From positions 930,001-994,000 of the forward strand of contig NZ_PDJG01000001.1 of the NCBI RefSeq assembly GCF_002564005.1: a DNA stretch of 64,000 bases, given 5' to 3'. Origin of the DNA: Sanguibacter antarcticus (lineage in GTDB: Bacteria; Actinomycetota; Actinomycetes; Actinomycetales; Cellulomonadaceae). Under the pieces are notes generated by a model. That model had not been told where the DNA came from. It ran no database searches and saw only the letters and a program-made list of their open reading frames with translations. Of the stretch, positions 9,362 to 16,144 are shown piece by piece; position 1 is the stretch's first letter, and every line of letters begins with the position of its first letter. Position numbers and translations under genes: made by a program.

Positions 9362-11242
9362 TCACGAGGGCACAGGTGCCTGCTCGAGCGACGGCGCGAC
9401 GCGCACCCGCTGAGACCGTGACCCGGTCGCCCGCAGCGCCCAGAGGATGGAGAGCACGTCCACGCCCTCCTGGCACCAGGCACCCACCACCGCCGGCAGC
9501 ACGCCGGACGCAGCGACGAGCATGAGCGCCACGCTCAGGCCGATGCCCACCCAGATGCTCTGGAGCGCGACGTTCACGGTCTCCCGACCGATCGTCAGCG
9601 TCGTGGCGACCAGGGAGACGTCGTCGCGCAGGATGACCACGTCCGCCGACTCGCTCGCCGCCGTGGACCCACGTGCCCCCATCGCGATCCCGACGTCAGC
9701 AGCAGCGAGCACGGGGGCGTCGTTGACGCCGTCGCCCACCATGACGACGGGCCGCTCGACGAGACCGACGACCGCCTCCACCTTCTGCGCCGGCAGGCAG
9801 TCGGCTCGGACGTCGTCGATGCCGAGCTCTGCGGCGACGTGCTCCGCGGTCGGGCGGGCGTCGCCCGTGAGCATGACGATGTGGCGGATGCCGTGGGACC
9901 GCAGGTCGTCGACGGTCGTGCGCGCGTCAGCCCGGACCTCGTCACGCAAGACGAGCGCGCCTGCGTACGTCCCCCCGGCAGCCACGTACACCGCGAGCTC
10001 GCCGGGCTCGAGAGCCGTGGGCGGCACGTCCTGGCCGGCCGCGGCAGCGACGAAAGCGCGCTTGCCGACGACGACCGTGCGCCCCTCGACCTGAGCGGTC
10101 ACGCCGTTGGCTGTCGACTCTTCTGCCGATCCCGAGCCCGCCACGGTGAGACCGCGCGCGGTAGCACCGCCGAGGACCGCCTGCGCGAGGACGTGCGAGG
10201 AGAACTGCTCGGCGGACGCCGCGAGGCGCAGGACCTCGTCGCTCGAGAGACGACCCGCCGAGCGGACCTCCGTGAGCTCGGGCCGTCCGCTGGTGAGAGT
10301 CCCCGTCTTGTCGAACGCGACAGCCCGTGCACCGTGGAGCTTCTCCAGGGTCTCGCTGCTCTTGATGATCGCTCCTGCGTGCGCAGAGCGGCTCATGCCC
10401 GCCATGAAGGCGACCGGTGCGGCGATGATCAGCGGGCACGGTGTCGCCACGACCAGGACCTCGGCGAAGCGCACCGCGTCGCCCGAGACCCACCACGCAG
10501 CGCCCGCGACGAGAAAGGCGACCGCCGTGAACGGGACCGCGAACCGGTCCGCGAGACGCACCATCGGGGACCTGCTCGCGGCTGCGCCCTCGACGAGCGC
10601 GATGATCTGCTGGTACTGGCTGTCCCGTGCTGCACGGGTCACCTCGAGCGTGACTGCGGACGCTCCGTTGACGCCCCCGGAGAGCACCTCGTCGCCGGCG
10701 ACGCGCTCTGCGGGGAGGCTCTCTCCGGTGAGCGAGGACTCGTCGAGCTCTGCGACGGCGGTGAGCAGCGTGCCGTCGACGGGGACGACCTCGCCGGCGC
10801 GCACGAGGACGCGGTCCAGCGGCCGGATCTCGTCGACCGGGACGTCCTCGGTCGTCCCGTCGGGGAGCAACCGGTGACCCACGCGAGGCGCGTTGCTCAG
10901 CAGCGCGGTGAGGTCGTGCTCGGCGCGGTGCGCCGCGTAGTCTTCGAGCGCCTCGCCGCCGGTGAGCATGAGCACGACGATCACCGCGGCCCACACCTCG
11001 CCGACCGCCACGGCGGCCACGATCGCTGTCACTGCGAGGACGTCGACACCGACGTTCCCGCGGAGAAGATCGCGCACCATCGACCACGCCGACCGGGCCG
11101 CGGCCACCGCAGCGAAGCCGCCGAGCAGCCACGGGGCGGACCACGACCACGCAGAGGCGGTCAGCACCCCTGCGAGGGCGGCGACGAGCACCGTCGTCAG
11201 GACCATCGGGTACCTGCGCGCGGTGCTCAGGAAGGCGTCCAT
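9362..11242 (-). CDS. P1B-type heavy-metal ATPase
   Basis: A 626-residue membrane pump that couples ATP hydrolysis to export of a transition metal. Seen: actuator TGES at 172-175, membrane motif TPC (267-269, in VVATPCPLIIAAP), phosphorylation site DKTGTLT with D311, and hinge MVGDGVNDAPVL. It has no N-terminal metal-binding domain. The TPC replaces the CPC of copper/zinc pumps and the SPC of cobalt-type pumps, so the metal cannot be named. The usual SEHPL nucleotide-domain motif reads SSHVLA, keeping the His but not the Pro. It is transcribed toward the persulfide-reductase-like gene and may share its message. Confidence 0.88.
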   Translation of the reverse strand: MDAFLSTARRYPMVLTTVLVAALAGVLTASAWSWSAPWLLGGFAAVAAARSAWSMVRDLLRGNVGVDVLAVTAIVAAVAVGEVWAAVIVVLMLTGGEALEDYAAHRAEHDLTALLSNAPRVGHRLLPDGTTEDVPVDEIRPLDRVLVRAGEVVPVDGTLLTAVAELDESSLTGESLPAERVAGDEVLSGGVNGASAVTLEVTRAARDSQYQQIIALVEGAAASRSPMVRLADRFAVPFTAVAFLVAGAAWWVSGDAVRFAEVLVVATPCPLIIAAPVAFMAGMSRSAHAGAIIKSSETLEKLHGARAVAFDKTGTLTSGRPELTEVRSAGRLSSDEVLRLAASAEQFSSHVLAQAVLGGATARGLTVAGSGSAEESTANGVTAQVEGRTVVVGKRAFVAAAAGQDVPPTALEPGELAVYVAAGGTYAGALVLRDEVRADARTTVDDLRSHGIRHIVMLTGDARPTAEHVAAELGIDDVRADCLPAQKVEAVVGLVERPVVMVGDGVNDAPVLAAADVGIAMGARGSTAASESADVVILRDDVSLVATTLTIGRETVNVALQSIWVGIGLSVALMLVAASGVLPAVVGAWCQEGVDVLSILWALRATGSRSQRVRVAPSLEQAPVPS

Positions 11243-11348
11243 GATCCTGGTCTACTCCCGGGACACGATGGTCCGCCAGCAAGGTGAGGCTGTCCGATCC
11301 GTGCGTCTCGGTGGTATCGATGCTCGGCACCGCCGCACAGCAGACTTC

Positions 11349-11369
11349 GAGAATTCTCTGAGAATCGCA
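11349..11369 (+). promoter_or_regulatory. Putative response-regulator box, module 1
   Basis: GAGAATTCTCTGAGAATCGCA starts 36 bases before the ATG of the first oxidoreductase and contains the 10-bp palindrome GAGAATTCTC. A sequence matching at about 15 of 21 positions sits exactly 36 bases before the ATG of the second oxidoreductase, and the CTCTGA core also occurs upstream of the response-regulator gene. Conserved position suggests a promoter or operator element. Confidence 0.4.
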
Positions 11370-11384
11370 CGGCACCCTAGGTCC

Positions 11385-12791
11385 ATGACACTCGTCACGG
11401 AACGCCACCAGGAACAGAGCCCGGTCCCCCGAGCCGTGCCGCCTGCCCCTCGAGCGGTGCGGTCGAAGCATCGACAGCGGTCTTACGGTCGCGCTGCGGT
11501 GCACGCGCTCATCATCGGTGGAGCTGTCGCTGTGCTCGTCTTCTGGTGGGCAGGTACTCCCAGCAGCATCGGCGCGACCCCTGGTGGGACGTTGACGAGC
11601 GTCGGTGAGCTCGCAGGCCTGCTGGCGTCGTACCTCGTGTGCTTGCAGCTGCTGCTCATCGGACGGGTGCCGTGGTTCGAGCGCGCCGTCGGGATGGACC
11701 GGCTCGTCGGGTGGCACCGTTCGCTCGGCACCACGGTCGTGCTCCTCGTGGTCACCCACGTGGTGCTCATGATCGTCGGGGGAGCGATGCTCGACCAGCT
11801 CGCGCTGTGGCCGGAGGTCCTCTCGATCCTCGCGACGCAGCCTGACATGGTCACGGCCCTGGTCGGGACGGCGATCTTCCTCGTCGTCGGCATGTCGAGC
11901 GCGCGGCTCGCGCGAGAGCACCTGTCGTACGAGATCTGGTTCGTGCTCCACCTCTCCGTGTACGTCGGGATCTTCCTCACCTTCGGGCACCAGATCGCGG
12001 CCGGGTCACACTTCGTCGGTTCGACGCTCGCCCGGGCGGTCTGGATCGCCCTCTACGTGGCGACGGCGTCGGCACTCGTCACGTGGCGGGTGGTCGTGCC
12101 GTTGCTCGCACACCGGCAGATGATGCTGCGGGTGGAGCACGTGGTCCCGGAAGGTGCGGGGATGGTGAGCGTATGGCTGCGCGGTGCCGGGCTCGAGCGC
12201 CTCTCGGCGCAGGGCGGCCAGTTCGTCCTCGTCCGGTTTCTCACGCCGGGGCACCTGTGGACTGCGCACCCCTACTCGCTCTCGACGGTTCCGACCTCGG
12301 ACCTGCTGCGACTGACGGTCGCTGCGCTCGGCGACCACTCGTCCGCGACCGCACGCATCAAGCCGGGCACACGGGTTCTCGTCGAAGGGCCGTTCGGCAG
12401 GTTCACCGCCGAACGGTCGACGTCCTCCGGCGCGCTCCTTGTCGCTGGCGGAGCCGGGATCGGACCGATCCGGTCGCTGGCCGAGGACCTCCTGCGCCAG
12501 GGGCGCGACGTCGTCGTCGTGCACCGTGCCCACAGCTCTGACGGACTGGCCCTGGGCCGCGAGCTCGTCGGTGTCGCGGGCCTGCGCTACCTCCCGCTCC
12601 CCGGGCGGCGTGCCGATCTTGGGTACGACCCCCTCGCGCCCCGGAGCCTCGTGCGTCTCGTCCCCGACGTCGCTGAACGTGACGTCTTCGTCTGTGGCCC
12701 CGAGGGTCTCGTCGCGGCTGTCGTCAGCTCGGCGCGGACCCTGGGCGTCCCCCGCAGTGCCGTCCACCACGAGGAGCTGAGCCTGTCATGA
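11385..12791 (+). CDS. Ferric-reductase-like transmembrane NAD(P)H/FAD oxidoreductase, copy 1
   Basis: A 468-residue membrane flavoprotein. A short basic N-terminus (residues 1-35) precedes a ferric-reductase-like domain of about six helices (40-235) with heme-type histidines in GWHRSLGTTVVLLVVTHV and WFVLHLSVYVG. Then come an FAD-binding domain (HPYSLSTVP) and a NAD(P)-binding domain (GALLVAGGAGIGPIRSL, DVFVCGPEGL). It should move electrons from cytoplasmic NAD(P)H through FAD and heme across the membrane. ATG 11385 is chosen because the paralogue starts with the same MTLVTE. The next gene overlaps by ATGA and encodes the probable acceptor, an FMN-binding protein. Confidence 0.87.
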   Translation: MTLVTERHQEQSPVPRAVPPAPRAVRSKHRQRSYGRAAVHALIIGGAVAVLVFWWAGTPSSIGATPGGTLTSVGELAGLLASYLVCLQLLLIGRVPWFERAVGMDRLVGWHRSLGTTVVLLVVTHVVLMIVGGAMLDQLALWPEVLSILATQPDMVTALVGTAIFLVVGMSSARLAREHLSYEIWFVLHLSVYVGIFLTFGHQIAAGSHFVGSTLARAVWIALYVATASALVTWRVVVPLLAHRQMMLRVEHVVPEGAGMVSVWLRGAGLERLSAQGGQFVLVRFLTPGHLWTAHPYSLSTVPTSDLLRLTVAALGDHSSATARIKPGTRVLVEGPFGRFTAERSTSSGALLVAGGAGIGPIRSLAEDLLRQGRDVVVVHRAHSSDGLALGRELVGVAGLRYLPLPGRRADLGYDPLAPRSLVRLVPDVAERDVFVCGPEGLVAAVVSSARTLGVPRSAVHHEELSLS

Positions 12792-13321
12792 GCACACCAC
12801 GCTGGCGCGGGACACTCATCTACACCGGAACGATCGCGACGATCGGGACGGTCGCCGTGGCCCGGTTCGGCCCCCTGGCCACGACCGAGGTCGCTGCGCC
12901 GCCGGTCGTCTCCCAGGAGTCTTCCGTAGCGGCGACGACGCCCGCTCCGTCGACAGACGCGGCAGAACCTGCCGACCCGGCAGCCCCGTCCGCAGACCCG
13001 AGCCCGTCGGAGACCGCTGCGCCGTCCGCCGGGTCCACCACGTCGAGCACGGTCACCGTCGCGGGCTCGGTCGCCCAGACGCGGTACGGTCCTGTCCAGG
13101 TGTCCGTGACGTTCGACGGAGCCCAGATCGTCGACGTCCAGGAGCTCCAGTCGCCCAGCACGCACCGAGAGAGCGCGGAGATCTCCGCCCGCTCGATGCC
13201 CGTGCTGGCCCAAGAGGTGCTCGATGCGCAGTCGGCAGCGATCGACACCGTCTCGGGTGCGACCTACACGTCCGAGGCGTACCGCGAGTCCGTCCAGTCG
13301 GCGATCGACCAGGTGGGCTGA
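12788..13321 (+). CDS. Membrane-anchored FMN-binding (flavinylated) protein, copy 1
   Basis: A 177-residue extracytoplasmic protein: one N-terminal membrane segment (about 10-28), a low-complexity Pro/Ala/Ser/Thr linker (about 35-92), and an FMN-binding domain (about 93-177). The flavinylation motif reads DTVSGATYTSEAY; by analogy with NqrC and RnfG the acceptor should be T161. ApbE-type enzymes attach FMN to this Thr through a phosphoester bond. The ATG overlaps the oxidoreductase stop (ATGA), and the ApbE gene follows almost directly, so all three are co-translated. The anchor plus flexible linker would let the flavin domain swing between the membrane reductase and an external acceptor (inference). 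Confidence 0.87.
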   Translation: MSTPRWRGTLIYTGTIATIGTVAVARFGPLATTEVAAPPVVSQESSVAATTPAPSTDAAEPADPAAPSADPSPSETAAPSAGSTTSSTVTVAGSVAQTRYGPVQVSVTFDGAQIVDVQELQSPSTHRESAEISARSMPVLAQEVLDAQSAAIDTVSGATYTSEAYRESVQSAIDQVG

Positions 13322-13322
13322 G

Positions 13323-14072
13323 GTGCGTCGGACGGAGGAGGTCATGGGGATCCCGATGTCGATCGACGTGCGGGGGGCCCCTGGACCGCGCGCTGCAGGC
13401 GCCGCGGTGGAGGCGGCTCTTGCTGTTCTGCGGTCGGCTGACGAGCGTTTCAGTCCGTTCCGCGCTGAGAGCGAGGTGCGGCGGTATGCGCGTCCGGGGG
13501 CGTCTGCGTCGGTCGATCTAGCGGAGATCCTGGCGATCGGGGAGCGAGCGAGGGCTGCGAGCGGGGGTGCGTTCAGCGTGTGGGCTCCGGATGGTTCGTT
13601 GGATACGAACGGGGTGGTCAAGGGCTGGGCGGCGCAGCGTGCGGCCGACGTGTTGAGCGCGCACGGGGTGACGAGCTTCTGCCTCAACGCTGGCGGTGAC
13701 GTCGTCACCCGTGGCGAGCCAGAGCCGGGGCGGCCGTGGCGCACGGGTGTGCGAGACCCGTGGGATCCGCGGCGGATGCTCGCGGTCGTCGAGCAGCGTG
13801 ACGGGGCGGTCGCGACGTCGGGCACTTACGAGCGGGGTGCGCACGTGTGGGACGGCCGGACGGGGGAGAGGTCGCTGGCTCTCGTGGCTGCGACGGTCGT
13901 CGCCGGCGATCTCACCACGGCGGACGTCCTGGCGACGTGCGTCCTCGTCCTCGGCCCGCAGTCCCTCGGGTGGGCGGTCGAGCAGGGGGCGCGTCAGGCG
14001 TTCGCCGTCCTGCCCGACGGACGGATCGTCACCGCTGCCGGGCCCGACCCGACACAGGCAGACGCAGCGTGA
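13323..14072 (+). CDS. apbE: FAD:protein FMN transferase (ApbE family), copy 1
   Basis: A 249-residue ApbE-family enzyme that transfers FMN from FAD to the Thr of FMN-binding domain proteins. Seen: MGIPMSIDVR near the start, SLDTNGVVKGWAAQRAADVL (flavin pocket), LNAGGDVV, VATSGTYERG and TTADVLATCVLVLG with the Mg-binding Asp. GTG 13323 is preferred because relatives begin with an RR-E--MG pattern; ATG 13344, with GGAGGAGGTC upstream, is a real alternative. No signal peptide or lipobox is evident, unlike many ApbE proteins. Its last 44 bases overlap the convergent histidine kinase gene. Confidence 0.88.
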   Translation: MRRTEEVMGIPMSIDVRGAPGPRAAGAAVEAALAVLRSADERFSPFRAESEVRRYARPGASASVDLAEILAIGERARAASGGAFSVWAPDGSLDTNGVVKGWAAQRAADVLSAHGVTSFCLNAGGDVVTRGEPEPGRPWRTGVRDPWDPRRMLAVVEQRDGAVATSGTYERGAHVWDGRTGERSLALVAATVVAGDLTTADVLATCVLVLGPQSLGWAVEQGARQAFAVLPDGRIVTAAGPDPTQADAA

Positions 14073-15285
14073 CCGCAGCGCCCGCACGACCGTCCGGCCG
14101 GGGGCCCGCGGTGACCGAGCCACCGTGCTGCGCCGCGACCTCGGCGACGAGCGCCAGCCCCAGACCGTAGTGCCGTCGGTCGTCCTCGCCGACCCTCAGC
14201 GCCCTCCGGGACGCGAAGCGCTCGAAGAGGTCGCCACCGTCACCGAGGATCCCGGGCCCGTCGTCCTCGACCCGGACGACGACTGCCTCGCCGTCGCCGT
14301 CACGCGTGACCACGACGCGCACCTGGTGCACCGCATGATCGATCGCGTTGTCGACCAGCGCGGTCACGGCACGTCGCACCGACACGGACGAGACCGCAGC
14401 CACCACCGATGTCTCGCCGGCCCGGACAAGCTCCACCTCCCGCCCCTGAGCAGTCGCGCGCGCTGCGGCGACCGTAGAGTCCGCGATGACCACGACGTCC
14501 GACGGAGCGAGGTCGACCGACCGTGCGTCGGCCGCGAGCAGCATGTCTTCGAGGATGGACGTCAGTGCGCGGGTGTCCTCGAGCAGGGCATCGACGTCGT
14601 CGAGGATCCGCGACCCCTCGGCCACGGCGGGATCAGCGCGCGCATGGCGCCGAAGAAGCTGCGCCCGCGTCGAGAGCAGCGTCAAGGGGGTGCGCAGCTC
14701 GTGGCTCGCGTCCGCCACGAACCGCCGCTGGAGGGCCAGCGCCTCGACGGTCGGACGCACCGCTCGACCAGCGAGCCACGAACCACCGAGACCAGCCAGG
14801 ACGACTCCTAGGCCGCCCGCGACCGCCAGCGCCGCCACGAGCCGTCCGATCTCCGCGTGGCTCTCGCGCGGGTCGAGGATCGCCTGGACCGTGCGGTTGC
14901 GTGACCGTGCGGTGAAGACCGTCAGCTCGTCGTCACCGAGCGTCGCCTGCGTCCATCGCGCCTTCCCGGTCTGGGCGACGTCGGTCATGACCGACACGTC
15001 GGGAAGCCCGTCAGGCATGTCTGGCGACGTCTCGAGCCCGTGCGGTCCGTCGATCGCGACCCACATCCCGGTCGGTGCGTCGTGGATGTCGTCGACCGAC
15101 CGTGCCGCGCTCTCCAGCGCCCGCTCACCCACCTCTGCCTGCCCGTGAGCGACCACGAGCACCACCGTCACCCCGACAGCCACCAAGCACACGAGCACGA
15201 GAGCTGCAGCCTGCAGTCCCAGAAGCCGCGCGGTCCGCCGCAACCGGTAGTCCTCGGCCGACGTCAAGCGAGCCCGCCGTCTCAC
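14029..15285 (-). CDS. Two-component sensor histidine kinase
   Basis: A 418-residue membrane kinase. Two hydrophobic segments (about 22-46 and 146-172) bracket an extracytoplasmic sensor of about 100 residues with no recognised fold. HisKA follows with FVADASHELRTPLTLL (phospho-acceptor H195), then the ATPase domain with ALVDNAIDHA (N box), VEDDGPGI (G1) and YGLGLALV (G2). Its start overlaps the end of the regulator gene by ATGA. It lies between the two flavin-transfer modules on the opposite strand and overlaps apbE copy 1 tail to tail, so control of those modules is likely (inference). The signal sensed is unknown; an extracytoplasmic redox or metal cue would fit. Confidence 0.9.
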   Translation of the reverse strand: MRRRARLTSAEDYRLRRTARLLGLQAAALVLVCLVAVGVTVVLVVAHGQAEVGERALESAARSVDDIHDAPTGMWVAIDGPHGLETSPDMPDGLPDVSVMTDVAQTGKARWTQATLGDDELTVFTARSRNRTVQAILDPRESHAEIGRLVAALAVAGGLGVVLAGLGGSWLAGRAVRPTVEALALQRRFVADASHELRTPLTLLSTRAQLLRRHARADPAVAEGSRILDDVDALLEDTRALTSILEDMLLAADARSVDLAPSDVVVIADSTVAAARATAQGREVELVRAGETSVVAAVSSVSVRRAVTALVDNAIDHAVHQVRVVVTRDGDGEAVVVRVEDDGPGILGDGGDLFERFASRRALRVGEDDRRHYGLGLALVAEVAAQHGGSVTAGPRPDGRAGAAVTLRLPVSGRARQR

Positions 15286-15962
15286 TCGTTCCCCAGCCGG
15301 TACCCGAGCCCACGAACCGTCGCCACGATGCCACGGCCGAGCTTGCGTCGCAGGTAGTACACGTACGTGTCGACCGCGCCTTCGTCGTCAGACCCGTCGA
15401 AGACCCGGTCGAGAATGTCACCGCGCGAGAACACCTGGCGCGGACGGCGAGCGAGCAGGCTCAAGAGAGAGCACTCCCGCTCTGAGAGATTCACCACCGA
15501 TCCGTCCGCGGAGGTCACCCGCCGTCCGACGACGTCGAGCACACGGGAACCGACACGCACGACCTCGTCCTCAGGACCCGCCCCTGCGGCGCCACGGCGC
15601 CGCAGCGCACGCAACCGGGCGGCAAGCTCGTCGACGTCGAACGGTTTGGACATGTAGTCCTCAGCACCGGCATCCAGACCTGCGACCCGGTCTGCCGGGT
15701 TGCCCAGCGCAGACAAGATCAGCGCTGGCGTGAGCACACCACGACCGCGCAACCGTCCCAGCAGGTCGAGCCCCTCGATCACGGGCAGCCCACGGTCGAG
15801 AACGAGAACCTCGTACGCCCTCGTCAGCCCCAGGTGCAGACCGCGCTGACCGTCATTGGCGACGTCGACCGTGTACCCCTCGTCGGCGAGGACCTCCTCC
15901 AGCATCGTGCACAGCTGGCTGTCGTCCTCGACCAGGAGCACCCGCGCACCCTCTGAGCTCAT
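15282..15962 (-). CDS. OmpR-family response regulator
   Basis: A 226-residue regulator: receiver domain (about 6-118) with acidic pocket VEDD, phospho-acceptor D56 in VLVLDRGLPVIEG and KPF Lys, then a winged-helix DNA-binding domain (about 128-223) ending YVYYLRRKLG and VRGLGYRLG. The second ATG of an ATG-ATG pair (15962) is chosen because GGAGG lies 5 bases before it; in-frame starts up to 16028 would add a basic tail without a better site. It is co-transcribed with the kinase (ATGA overlap) and diverges from module 2. A CTCTGA box upstream, shared with both modules, hints that it controls itself and them. Confidence 0.9.
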   Translation of the reverse strand: MSSEGARVLLVEDDSQLCTMLEEVLADEGYTVDVANDGQRGLHLGLTRAYEVLVLDRGLPVIEGLDLLGRLRGRGVLTPALILSALGNPADRVAGLDAGAEDYMSKPFDVDELAARLRALRRRGAAGAGPEDEVVRVGSRVLDVVGRRVTSADGSVVNLSERECSLLSLLARRPRQVFSRGDILDRVFDGSDDEGAVDTYVYYLRRKLGRGIVATVRGLGYRLGNE

Positions 15963-16029
15963 CATCGCCTCCGCGCCCATCGTAGGACGTAGGCCGCGAT
16001 CCCCACGTGCCGGTGAGACCCACGTCACT

Positions 16030-16038
16030 TCAGAGAAA
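16030..16038 (-). promoter_or_regulatory. CTCTGA box upstream of the response regulator
   Basis: On the minus strand this reads TTTCTCTGA, about 68 bases before the regulator start, in the 182-base divergent region shared with module 2. The CTCTGA core is common to the promoter regions of both flavin modules. Function is inferred from the shared core only. Confidence 0.3.
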
Positions 16039-16108
16039 GAGAAGGATAAGAAATCGTTATGAATCCGGGCTGGGTCCGCGCGAGCGGTAGTCTAAGGTCC
16101 CGAAAGAT

Positions 16109-16129
16109 GAGAAAACTCTGATTTTCGCC
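16109..16129 (+). promoter_or_regulatory. Putative response-regulator box, module 2
   Basis: GAGAAAACTCTGATTTTCGCC begins 36 bases before ATG 16145, the same distance as the related box in module 1. It keeps GAGAA, CTCTGA and TCGC but loses the central palindrome. Confidence 0.4.
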
Positions 16130-16144
16130 ATGCATCCTGGTGCC

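Noticed and set aside
10962-11384. Upstream extension of the first oxidoreductase
   Set aside because: It is antisense to the P-type ATPase gene. The paralogue and the conserved -36 box fix the start at 11385.
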